Source of the DNA: Clostridiales bacterium DTU092
Lineage (GTDB): Bacteria; Bacillota; Clostridia; Caldicoprobacterales; Caldicoprobacteraceae
Length of the DNA: 10,687 nucleotides
Reading direction: 5' to 3'
NCBI GenBank assembly: GCA_001513505.1
Contig: LFTM01000109.1
Location: forward strand, 1 to 10,687
The translations under genes were made by a program, and so were the position numbers. Below the pieces are notes generated by a model, which was not told the origin of the DNA, did not search any database, and saw only the letters and a list, made by a program, of their open reading frames with translations. Shown one piece after another: positions 1 to 6,255 of this stretch (position 1 is its first letter; each line of letters starts with the position of its first letter).

Positions 1-663
1 TGGCAGGTGGCCAATGAACCCGATATTGACATTTTCAAAGGGGACATGACGGATGAGCAAAGTGTACGTTTCCTCATATCAGTTGCAAAGGGTTTAAAAA
101 AAGGAAATCCCAATGCAAAACCGGGTATAAATCTTGGTTTCATGACACCTTATAGTGAATGGTTGTTACGTGAGCTGTATCAAATTCCTGATACACCTTT
201 TGAATATATAGGCCTGGATGGTTATATGGGTTCATGGCAGCCCGGGGGGCCTAGTGACTGGCTGTGGTATATAGATAAGGCATATGATATAACCGGTAAG
301 CCTGTTATCATCAACGAATGGGGTTATTCTACCCTTCAAAGTGGTCCAAACCCTGATCCCGGCGGAAAAAGGCATTATAACCAGAGTGTATGCCGGAACA
401 AAGCCTGGGAACATGTATGGAAAAACGGGCATAATCCTGAAGAACAGGCAGATTATATAAGAGAGTGTATGAAAATATTTGCCGAGCATCCGGCTGTGAT
501 AGGTGAGTTTTTCTTCAGATGGTCCGATACCGAAACCTGCTGGCAGTGCGGTGATCCTTTATGTCCTGCTGAGTGTGCATGGGGAATTGTTGATGTCCAT
601 GGAAACCCAAAGCCAGGATATTATGCACTTAAAGAGAGCTATGAAAAATACTTTAAGGAGTAG
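1..663 (+). CDS. Clan GH-A glycoside hydrolase, C-terminal part (5' truncated)
   Basis: The reading frame is open from the first base of the window, so the N-terminal half lies outside it; 220 residues remain. The visible part begins WQVANEP, which matches the beta-4 strand of clan A TIM-barrel glycosidases, where the Glu of NEP is the acid/base. About 100 residues later PVIINEWGYST fits the beta-7 strand carrying the nucleophile Glu, the usual spacing. The end, WGIVDVHGNPKPGYYALK, is typical of the last strand and helix in GH5/GH39-like and beta-galactosidase-like enzymes. The enzyme would hydrolyse a beta-glycosidic bond with retention. The exact family and substrate cannot be decided without the N-terminus, which would also show whether it is secreted. 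Four cysteines cluster close to the C-terminus (CxxC-x4-C-x3-C), which is unusual. It ends in TAG, 69 bases before the SDR start codon, and is probably co-transcribed with that gene. Confidence 0.8.
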   Translation, partial: WQVANEPDIDIFKGDMTDEQSVRFLISVAKGLKKGNPNAKPGINLGFMTPYSEWLLRELYQIPDTPFEYIGLDGYMGSWQPGGPSDWLWYIDKAYDITGKPVIINEWGYSTLQSGPNPDPGGKRHYNQSVCRNKAWEHVWKNGHNPEEQADYIRECMKIFAEHPAVIGEFFFRWSDTETCWQCGDPLCPAECAWGIVDVHGNPKPGYYALKESYEKYFKE

Positions 664-716
664 CTTATATAATTGTGGCACAAAATACCAGCCCATATAA
701 AACAGCAATAGATTAG

Positions 717-723
717 AAAGGAG
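717..723 (+). promoter_or_regulatory. Ribosome binding site deciding the SDR start
   Basis: AAAGGAG lies 9 bases before ATG 733 but only 3 bases before the alternative in-frame TTG at 727, which favours the ATG. Confidence 0.7.
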
Positions 724-732
724 ATCTTGCAA

Positions 733-1566
733 ATGAGCGATTCAAAAGTGAAAACAGCATTAGTGACAGGAGCCAGCCGCGGCATAGGAAAGGGTATTGC
801 CAATGTATTGGCACGGGAAGGATATGATCTTGCAATAACCTATTCGAGCGAAAAGGAAAAGGCAGAGGAAGTAGCCCATAACATAGAAAAAGAGTATGGG
901 CGTCGGTGCTTTGTGTATCAGGCTTCCCTGCAAAATCTCGATGTGCCTGAGAAGATTGTAAACAACGCAATAAGGGATCTGGGCCGGCTTGATGTATTGG
1001 TCAATAATGCAGGTTTATCTTCACGGGATGAAGTACTTACTTTGGATAAGGAAAAGCTTGATTTTCTGGTTAACTTAAACTTCAAAGCACCGTTGCTGGC
1101 CATTCATGCTGCCGCCAGACATATGGTGAAAAACGGAATTAAAGGCAATATCGTTAATATAACCTCTACCAGGGGTATACGTGCTTATCCCAACGATTTT
1201 ATATACGGTGCTACAAAAGCAGCGTTGGCAAGAGCTACTGAATCAATGGCTTTGGAGCTTTCCACCTATGGTATCAGGGTTAACTGTGTTGCACCTGGGG
1301 CAACCGCTATCAGGGATGAAGCAAAAGCAAATGAGTTTTATACATATCTGGGGGATAAGATCCCTATGGGCAGGATGGGGACACCCGAGGATATTGGTAA
1401 TGCGGTAGCCTGGCTTGTATCGGACAAAGCCACGTATATTACCGGTGTAGTGTTGAAGGTGGACGGAGGCTTGATATTGCCCGGTATGCCCGAGGAAAGG
1501 GATGCACAGCGTATATATGAGGGTTGGGGCCGTTTGAAAAAGGTTGACCTCAGTGACGAGATGTAG
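733..1566 (+). CDS. Short-chain dehydrogenase/reductase (SDR), sugar or sugar-acid oxidoreductase
   Basis: This is a 277-residue classical SDR, a cytoplasmic NAD(P)-dependent oxidoreductase with a Rossmann fold. Visible motifs are the nucleotide-binding TGASRGIG (residues 12-19), NNAG (91-94), structural Asn near 116, catalytic Ser145 in NITSTRG, and the YxxxK pair Tyr158/Lys162. RVNCVAPGAT follows at about 182-191, and a C-terminal GVVLKVDGG is also typical. ATG at 733 is chosen because AAAGGAG (717-723) lies 9 bases before it; a TTG at 727 in the same frame would be only 3 bases from that site. The gene lies between a glycoside hydrolase and a cupin/ManD pair, so the likely substrate is a sugar, sugar lactone or sugar acid. 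Candidates are a glucose/fucose dehydrogenase-like or fructuronate reductase-like role, but motifs alone cannot choose. Family assignment is secure; substrate is inference. Confidence 0.9.
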   Translation: MSDSKVKTALVTGASRGIGKGIANVLAREGYDLAITYSSEKEKAEEVAHNIEKEYGRRCFVYQASLQNLDVPEKIVNNAIRDLGRLDVLVNNAGLSSRDEVLTLDKEKLDFLVNLNFKAPLLAIHAAARHMVKNGIKGNIVNITSTRGIRAYPNDFIYGATKAALARATESMALELSTYGIRVNCVAPGATAIRDEAKANEFYTYLGDKIPMGRMGTPEDIGNAVAWLVSDKATYITGVVLKVDGGLILPGMPEERDAQRIYEGWGRLKKVDLSDEM

Positions 1567-1590
1567 CGGGATATGGATGAATGAACTTTA

Positions 1591-1626
1591 AATAGCTGCA
1601 CATAGCCTTGGCAAATAGCAGCTATT
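1591..1626 (+). repeat. Perfect 9-bp inverted repeat between SDR and cupin genes
   Basis: AATAGCTGC (1591-1599) pairs exactly with GCAGCTATT (1618-1626) across an 18-base loop; one mismatch outward, two further A-T pairs are possible. The hairpin is followed by a run of A, not T, on the + strand, so it is not a classical Rho-independent terminator. It could be an mRNA processing or stability element, or an operator. It fills much of the only sizeable gap (96 bases) in this gene group. Confidence 0.5.
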
Positions 1627-1662
1627 GAATAAAAAAACAATATAGTATAGGAGGAATGAGAC

Positions 1663-2022
1663 GTGATAAAAGTTAACTGGAGAGATGTTGTTCCAACAAT
1701 TGCTCATGATGCGGGCATAGACTGGAGGCTGCTGTCCGGTCAGTCCTTAAAGGATGAGAATGATCCATCAGCCTGTATGGAAGGTATGATGTATATAGCA
1801 AGGGCATGTCTGCAGCCATCATTATCCTACCATCCTCATGCCCACGATGACCATGAGGAGGTGTACTACATAATAAGAGGCAAAGGTGAGATAAGAATTG
1901 ACGATGAGGTGCAGCCAATAAGAGATGGGGACATAATATATATAGGTGTAAACCAGGTTCACGAGATCAGAAACACAGGCGATGAAATGATGGAGTTTCT
2001 GGCAGTTGGAGCCCAGGTATAA
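1663..2022 (+). CDS. Small single-domain cupin protein
   Basis: This 119-residue protein has one cupin beta-barrel domain. Motif 1 is read as HxH(x)4E(x)6G with His59, His61, Glu66 and Gly73. Motif 2 is G(x)5G(x)4H(x)3N with Gly89, His100 and Asn104. His59, His61, Glu66 and His100 would bind a divalent metal. Extra histidines at 57 and 64 flank the site. The start is GTG at 1663, set by a perfect AGGAGG (1649-1654) 8 bases upstream; the ATG at 1656 is in another frame and closes after a few codons. Small cupins beside sugar-acid enzymes often act as isomerases, epimerases or KdgF-like ring-opening enzymes for uronates. That is a plausible role here, next to a ManD-like dehydratase, but it is inference. 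The gap to the next gene is only 24 bases, so the two are very likely co-translated from one message. Confidence 0.87.
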   Translation: MIKVNWRDVVPTIAHDAGIDWRLLSGQSLKDENDPSACMEGMMYIARACLQPSLSYHPHAHDDHEEVYYIIRGKGEIRIDDEVQPIRDGDIIYIGVNQVHEIRNTGDEMMEFLAVGAQV

Positions 2023-2046
2023 TGTTTACGGGAAGGGGTATTAATC

Positions 2047-3249
2047 ATGTCTAAGGTGACGATAAGGGATATACGCGTTATACTAACCGCACCTGCCGGG
2101 ATCAATCTGGTTGTGGTAAAGGTTGAAACATCCGAGCCTGGGTTGTACGGTTTAGGCTGTGCAACCTTTACGCAAAGATTTTTGTCGGTAAAAAGTGCGG
2201 TAGAGGATTATTTAAAGCCGTTTCTGGTGGGGAAAGATGTCGACAACATAGAGGATATATGGCATACCTGTATGGTTAATTCATACTGGCGGAACGGGCC
2301 GGTGCTCAACAATGCTATATCCGGCGTAGATATGGCTCTGTGGGACATCAAAGGTAAACGTGCCGGTATGCCGGTATACCAGCTTCTGGGGGGCAAATGC
2401 CGCGAAGGTGTGGCAGTATACCGTCATGCAGATGGGCGCGATGTCAATGAGGTAGAGGACAACGTGCGTAAATTTATGGAAGAGGGATACCGGTACATCC
2501 GCTGTCAGATGGGTGGATACGGTGGGAGGATTGAGAAGTTGGCGTCTCCCGAGAATGCTCCGCCTGGAGCCTATTATGATCCGGATGCGTATGCAATGAG
2601 CGTTCCCAAACTGTTCGATCATATACGGAGCAAAGTCGGGTTTGAAGTTGAACTATTGCATGACGTACATGAAAGGTTACAGCCCATTGAAGCAGTAAGG
2701 CTGGCTAAGAATCTTGAACCTTACAGGCTGTTTTTCCTGGAGGATGCGCTGTCGCCGGAGCAGATAAGCTGGTTTGAGGCAATTAGAAATCAGTGCGCCG
2801 TGCCTCTGGCAATGGGTGAGCTTTTTGTTCATCCGGCAGAATGGATGCCTCTCATATCCAACAGGTTAATTGATTTTATACGTGTACACATAAGTGCTAT
2901 AGGAGGAATAACTCCTGCCAGGAAACTTGCTGCTTTATGTGAAGCATTTGGAATACGTACTGCCTGGCATGGGCCCGGAGATGTTTCACCGGTAGGACAC
3001 GCCGCTAATGTTCATCTTGATACATGCTGTCGTAACTTCGGGGTACAGGAATGGACTCCCATAAGCGAACCTCTGGCGGAAGTTTTCCCGGGTTCTCCCG
3101 AAGTAAGGAACGGGTATGTCTATCCCAATGATAAACCGGGTCTGGGTATAGATATAGACGAAGAAAAAGCAGCAAAATATCCCTGTGAGAACAGGGTGAT
3201 AAAATGGACTGTGGCACGTACTCCCGACGGTACATCGGTGACACCGTAA
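2047..3249 (+). CDS. Enolase-superfamily dehydratase, ManD/RspA group
   Basis: This 400-residue protein matches the usual length of the D-mannonate dehydratase (ManD/RspA) group of the enolase superfamily. An N-terminal capping domain (about 1-115, including GINLVVVKVET and the GVDMALWDIKGK segment) precedes a TIM barrel. Metal and catalytic residues are visible: Asp206 and His208 in LLHDVHERL, Glu232 in FFLEDALSPE, Glu258 in AMGELFVHP, and His308 in WHGPGDVSPVGH. ManD enzymes dehydrate D-mannonate to 2-keto-3-deoxygluconate. The group is known to include efficient mannonate dehydratases, weak mannonate/gluconate dehydratases and members without detected activity. Here the loop that normally carries the catalytic Arg and Tyr reads RCQMGGYGG (Arg152, Tyr158), shorter than the Arg-x11-Tyr loop I recall from characterised ManD, so substrate or activity may differ. 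GGAAGGGG (2031-2038) precedes the ATG by 8 bases. It is the last gene of its group. Confidence 0.87.
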   Translation: MSKVTIRDIRVILTAPAGINLVVVKVETSEPGLYGLGCATFTQRFLSVKSAVEDYLKPFLVGKDVDNIEDIWHTCMVNSYWRNGPVLNNAISGVDMALWDIKGKRAGMPVYQLLGGKCREGVAVYRHADGRDVNEVEDNVRKFMEEGYRYIRCQMGGYGGRIEKLASPENAPPGAYYDPDAYAMSVPKLFDHIRSKVGFEVELLHDVHERLQPIEAVRLAKNLEPYRLFFLEDALSPEQISWFEAIRNQCAVPLAMGELFVHPAEWMPLISNRLIDFIRVHISAIGGITPARKLAALCEAFGIRTAWHGPGDVSPVGHAANVHLDTCCRNFGVQEWTPISEPLAEVFPGSPEVRNGYVYPNDKPGLGIDIDEEKAAKYPCENRVIKWTVARTPDGTSVTP

Positions 3250-3350
3250 TATTATAAGGGTTGGGTGCCGGAGAAATAATCACAGCTATTTACCTGGACA
3301 GCGACGGTATTTAGTTTAGATAATTAAATATTACTGCTTGAAAAAAGATA

Positions 3351-3405
3351 GGTGTTAAGGGCGCGGAATACAGTCTGTCTTGCCTTTAACACCTTTTTTA
3401 TTTTT
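3351..3405 (+). terminator. Rho-independent terminator after the ManD-like gene
   Basis: GGTGTTAAGGGC (3351-3362) pairs with GCCTTTAACACC (3382-3393): 12 base pairs with one G-U wobble and a 19-base loop. It is followed at once by six T, one A and five T (3394-3405). An A-run at 3341-3346 on the other side could make it work in both directions. This closes the first gene group and separates it from the transporter operon. Confidence 0.9.
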
Positions 3406-3620
3406 GTGATAGTGTAATATTTTCTTTATAAAGGCTCATATAAATAAAAAAGATAATAATACAAAGATATGATATAGTGAGGATTTTAAAGAAAAACAGA
3501 GATAACAGGACAATAATTCTAAATAATGAGATATTCTGGATTTAACAACAGTGTTTGTATTGTGTAAAACAAATTACGATAATGGAAAATAAAAAAAATA
3601 TAGTATATATAAACACAAAC

Positions 3621-3690
3621 GACAAAATATAACATAAAATGCCAAAATATGACATTATGTAACAAATTGTGACAATTAGTAGCAGACTAA
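3621..3690. repeat. Array of 10-bp phased imperfect direct repeats
   Basis: Six consecutive 10-base units from 3621 to 3680 fit the consensus RACAWWWWRT. C at position 3, A at position 4 and T at position 10 are invariant in all six. A seventh, diverged unit (3681-3690) keeps only the CA. All + strand cytosines from 3621 to 3680, apart from one extra at 3642, fall exactly every 10 bases (3623, 3633, 3643, 3653, 3663, 3673). The spacing is close to one helical turn, so any bound protein or bend would be on one face of the helix. The units can also be read as three 20-base repeats. Function unknown: regulator sites, curved upstream DNA and old tandem duplication are all possible. Confidence 0.6.
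3665..3677. repeat. Perfect 13-bp odd palindrome inside the repeat array
   Basis: AATTGT-G-ACAATT is symmetrical around base 3671 and spans the junction of two of the 10-bp repeat units. It is the size of a small operator half-site pair, but I cannot assign it to a regulator family. Confidence 0.4.
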
Positions 3691-3737
3691 ATGGCTAAGC
3701 GGGTTTAGAGCTGCTTGGATATATACCGTTATACATT

Positions 3738-3798
3738 TCAAGGTACGATGTTATTGGCAAAAATGCCTAAAGATGAACCAGGAAGCCCTGAACCTTGA
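3738..3798 (+). other. Possible branched RNA structure (three-stem junction)
   Basis: TCAAGGT (3738-3744) pairs perfectly with ACCTTGA (3792-3798). Enclosed are two small hairpins, GGCA-AAAA-TGCC and CAGG-AAGC-CCTG (3779-3790), which would give a three-way junction. I do not recognise a riboswitch class. It lies 500 bases before the next gene, so it would need a long leader or be a separate small RNA. Short stems in AT-rich DNA can arise by chance. Confidence 0.25.
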
Positions 3799-4007
3799 TA
3801 ATATATTTAGATTTTTGTGTTTATGTACAAATAATTATAGAATATTTATTATGAACGGTTTTTGTATACGATTTATTATTGTTTACTGTTCTTGTATTCA
3901 TCTTGCAAATTTCCACCATTTTCGAAGAACCAATATTTGAGAAGCATTTCTTTTCCCAAATAATTACAGTATTTAATATGGTATATATTTTGATTTATTT
4001 CCACTAA

Positions 4008-4054
4008 AGTACAGGATAAAGCCAGCCAGGCCAGAGCTTTACATTATTTGTACT
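4008..4054 (+). repeat. Nested inverted repeat
   Basis: AGTACA (4008-4013) pairs with TGTACT (4049-4054), and inside it TAAAGC (4017-4022) pairs with GCTTTA (4036-4041), leaving a GC-rich 13-base loop. The result is a 12-pair hairpin with an asymmetric internal loop. Its right arm overlaps the -35 element of the candidate promoter at 4038, so it may be a DNA operator rather than an RNA hairpin. Confidence 0.35.
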
Positions 4055-4066
4055 GATTTATATTTT
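4038..4066 (+). promoter_or_regulatory. Candidate sigma-A-type promoter for the transporter operon
   Basis: TTTACA (4038-4043, five of six matches to TTGACA) is followed after 17 bases by TATTTT (4061-4066, four of six matches to TATAAT). Transcription would begin near 4073, giving a leader of about 225 bases before the first permease. In DNA this AT-rich such matches occur by chance; TTGTAT-17-GATAAT at 3555-3583 is a weaker alternative. Confidence 0.3.
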
Positions 4067-4074
4067 TTAATACG

Positions 4075-4097
4075 AGAATTTTTGTATATAAAATTCT
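4075..4097. promoter_or_regulatory. Perfect dyad, candidate operator
   Basis: AGAATTTT (4075-4082) and AAAATTCT (4090-4097) form an exact 8-bp inverted repeat around a 7-base centre, TGTATAT. It begins about two bases after the start site predicted for the candidate promoter, a normal place for a repressor site. No regulator gene is present in the window to pair with it. Confidence 0.4.
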
Positions 4098-4163
4098 ACA
4101 AAATCTTTATTTTTTATTATTGTGTGCATTATGCTTCTTGAGTTTGGTAAAAAGATTTCACCA

Positions 4164-4183
4164 CAGCGTCCATTAACACGCTG
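4164..4183. repeat. Short GC-rich inverted repeat
   Basis: CAGCGT (4164-4169) pairs with ACGCTG (4178-4183) around an 8-base loop. It stands out as an island of G+C in AT-rich DNA. No T-run follows directly, so it is not an obvious terminator; it may be an operator or a leader hairpin. Confidence 0.3.
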
Positions 4184-4299
4184 GAAGTACAATGCTTTTC
4201 TTTGATTTGGGGTTATTTATGGTTTATAGCTTTTCCCGAATTTATGCCGGGATAATGTAATCTGATAATTTATTTTACATCAAAAAAAGGAGGGTTCAC

Positions 4300-5265
4300 A
4301 TGAATGAAAAGGTCGTACTACAAAGGCCAACTGTAATAAGGAAAAAACGCAGCTTTATGAAAGAATTTCTTAAGCAAGCAGATTTGCAGATACTAGTGAT
4401 CCCGTCAATCATTCATATCATTATTTTTTCTTATATTCCCATGTATGGGATTATAATGGCTTTTCAGGAGTTCCGTTTAGGGGATTTTCCAGGGTTAAGC
4501 GAATGGGTAGGCCTAAAACATTTTTATTATTTATTTTCTGACCCAAATTTTGCTACCGTACTACGCAATACGGTGGTTATTAGTTTATTGAAATTGCTTA
4601 TCAATTTCCCGGCCCCAATAATATTTGCAATACTGATGAACGAATTGTACAATATCCGTTTCAGAAAATCCGTTCAAACAATAAGTTACCTCCCCCACTT
4701 CATTTCTTGGGTTGTAGCTGGAACACTTCTATTTGATTTTTTCTCGGTTGACAATGGCGCCGTTAATTCCGCACTAGTAGGTTTAGGAATAGTTGAACGT
4801 CCAATTCATTTCTTTGGTGAAGGCAAATATTTCTGGCCAATGGCTGTGGTTACGGATCTGTGGAAAGGGTTGGGATGGAATACAATAATATATTTTGCAG
4901 CAATTACAGCAATAGATCCAGAATTATATCAAGTTGCAGAAATTGATGGAGCAGGAAGATACGCAAAAATGTGGCACATAACATTTGCTTCAATTCTTCC
5001 AACAGTAATCCTGTTATTGATTTTTACCGTCGGAAACTTACTAAATGCTAATTTTGATCAGATCATGATACTTACTAATCAGATGACCAACGCCAAGCTG
5101 CGTGAATATGCTGATGTAATTGATACATACGTATATAGGGTTGGTCTTAGAGGAAATAGATATTCATATGCATCAGCAGCGGGATTGTTCAAATCTTTGA
5201 CCAATATTGTATTGTTGCTGGTCGCCAACAAAATTGCAAGCAGAACCGGACATGAAGTTCTGTAA
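4300..5265 (+). CDS. Sugar ABC transporter permease, LplB type
   Basis: This 321-residue membrane protein has about six hydrophobic segments (roughly 28-50, 88-112, 127-148, 179-201, 232-250 and 297-310). The EAA loop of binding-protein-dependent permeases is at about 208-234, in the form ELYQVAEIDGAGRYAKMWHI, with the IDGAG core that docks onto the ATPase. Sequence style and length fit the LplB family of carbohydrate-uptake permeases common in Bacillota. It would pair with the permease that follows to form the membrane channel for an oligosaccharide. A strong AAAGGAGG (4286-4293) lies 6 bases before the ATG. It is the first gene of the operon, after a long AT-rich control region, and the next gene starts 25 bases after its stop. 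Its codons look more A/T-rich than those of the following genes. The substrate cannot be read from the sequence. Confidence 0.92.
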   Translation: MNEKVVLQRPTVIRKKRSFMKEFLKQADLQILVIPSIIHIIIFSYIPMYGIIMAFQEFRLGDFPGLSEWVGLKHFYYLFSDPNFATVLRNTVVISLLKLLINFPAPIIFAILMNELYNIRFRKSVQTISYLPHFISWVVAGTLLFDFFSVDNGAVNSALVGLGIVERPIHFFGEGKYFWPMAVVTDLWKGLGWNTIIYFAAITAIDPELYQVAEIDGAGRYAKMWHITFASILPTVILLLIFTVGNLLNANFDQIMILTNQMTNAKLREYADVIDTYVYRVGLRGNRYSYASAAGLFKSLTNIVLLLVANKIASRTGHEVL

Positions 5266-5290
5266 GACAGGCAGCCGAAAGGAGTGAAAA

Positions 5291-6205
5291 ATGAGCATGA
5301 AAAAATCCTTTGGTGACAGGGTATTCAATACAATTAACATAATAATAATGCTTTTGATTGTGTTTGTTACCCTTTATCCGTTCATTAATTCCCTGGCGAT
5401 ATCCTTAAATGATGCTGATGATACCACAAGAGGTGGAATAACATTTTATCCCCGTGTTTTTACCTTTAGAAACTATGAATTGATTTTTGAGAATCCATTA
5501 ATATATAACGCGTATATTGTAACAGTGGGCAGGACTATAATAGGCGTTGTTACCAGTTTATTCTTTACCGCTACTCTCGCTTTTGGTATGGCCCACAGCA
5601 ACCTTAAAGGGAGAAGATTCTATACCATACTGTGCATTATCCCGATGTATTTCGGAGGCGGTCTCATTCCATACTATTTCCTTATCAGGTCATTAGGGTT
5701 AATGAACTCTTTCTGGGTGTATATTGTTCCTTCACTGGTAGGTATCTGGAATATGCTCTTGATGAGAACGTATTTTATGGGAATACCTGCCGCTCTGGAA
5801 GAATCGGCGCGCATAGACGGTGCAAATTATCTGACCGTGTTTTTTAAGATAATTCTGCCTATATCAACCCCTATTCTTGCCACAATTGCTCTTTTCATCG
5901 GCGTAGGTCAGTGGAATTCATGGTTTGATGCATTCATATTTATAACGGATCAAGAATTAAAACCCATGCAAACCGTATTGCTGTCTATCATATCAGAAGC
6001 CCGGTATGCCGAGCGTTTGGCCCAGGCGGCTGCTGCAGGTGCCGCTACTGCAGATGCAGGCAAATTAGGCAAAGGTGTTACCGTCAATGTCAGATCCATT
6101 ACCATGGCCACCATGATTGTGACCATATTGCCCATAGTTATGGTATATCCATTCCTGCAGCGGTACTTTATAAAAGGTGTAATGATTGGATCGTTAAAAG
6201 GATGA
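5291..6205 (+). CDS. Sugar ABC transporter permease, YtcP type
   Basis: This 304-residue permease is the usual partner of LplB-type proteins. Six hydrophobic segments are visible, starting at about 15-37 and ending near 271-290. The EAA loop is canonical: ALEESARIDGANYLTVFFKI at about 168-187, followed by LP. Before the last membrane segment is an Ala/Gly-rich stretch (about 240-262, AQAAAAGAATADAG), in the loop region where YtcP proteins vary. The C-terminus, QRYFIKGVMIGSLKG, is highly typical of the family. AAAGGAG (5278-5284) lies 6 bases before ATG 5291; a second ATG at 5297 is 12 bases away and less likely. The gene is co-transcribed with the upstream permease. Its stop codon abuts the left arm of a terminator-like hairpin at 6205-6231. 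Confidence 0.93.
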   Translation: MSMKKSFGDRVFNTINIIIMLLIVFVTLYPFINSLAISLNDADDTTRGGITFYPRVFTFRNYELIFENPLIYNAYIVTVGRTIIGVVTSLFFTATLAFGMAHSNLKGRRFYTILCIIPMYFGGGLIPYYFLIRSLGLMNSFWVYIVPSLVGIWNMLLMRTYFMGIPAALEESARIDGANYLTVFFKIILPISTPILATIALFIGVGQWNSWFDAFIFITDQELKPMQTVLLSIISEARYAERLAQAAAAGAATADAGKLGKGVTVNVRSITMATMIVTILPIVMVYPFLQRYFIKGVMIGSLKG

Positions 6206-6231
6206 AAAACAGTATATTTTACTGTTTTTTT
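6205..6231 (+). terminator. Terminator-like hairpin between second permease and binding protein
   Basis: AAAAACAGT (6205-6213) pairs with ACTGTTTTT (6221-6229) around a 7-base loop, followed by further T to 6231. The A-tract, stem and T-tract have the layout of an intrinsic terminator, but the stem has only two G-C pairs. The left arm starts at the last base of the permease stop codon. Only about 25 bases remain before the next start codon, too few for a new promoter, so it would act as a partial attenuator or 3'-end stabiliser. Confidence 0.5.
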
Positions 6232-6255
6232 AATAAAAACAACTATGGGGGTGTT

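Larger units (their letters stand above)
3406..4299. other. Long AT-rich intergenic region upstream of the transporter operon
   Basis: About 890 bases with no convincing coding frame on either strand: frames are short, lack ribosome binding sites and show no recognisable protein motif. The DNA is much richer in A+T than the flanking genes. It holds an array of 10-bp phased repeats (3621-3690), a possible branched RNA structure (3738-3798), a nested hairpin (4008-4054), a candidate promoter (4038-4066), a perfect dyad (4075-4097), a short GC-rich hairpin (4164-4183) and a small hairpin ATGTAA/TTACAT (4255-4280) just before the ribosome binding site. It most likely contains the control region of the transporter operon, with a possible long leader. 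Nothing resembles a tRNA, a known riboswitch consensus or a catabolite-response element that I can name. Confidence 0.7.

Noticed and set aside
3701..3716. GGGTTTAGAGCTGCTT resembles the start of a type II CRISPR repeat (GTTTTAGAGCT-like).
   Set aside because: It occurs once only, with no spacers, no second repeat, no anti-repeat and no cas genes nearby.
6202..6255. An upstream in-frame ATG that would extend the binding protein by 18 residues.
   Set aside because: The extension would put a non-signal sequence before a clear lipoprotein signal peptide and overlaps the permease stop and hairpin.
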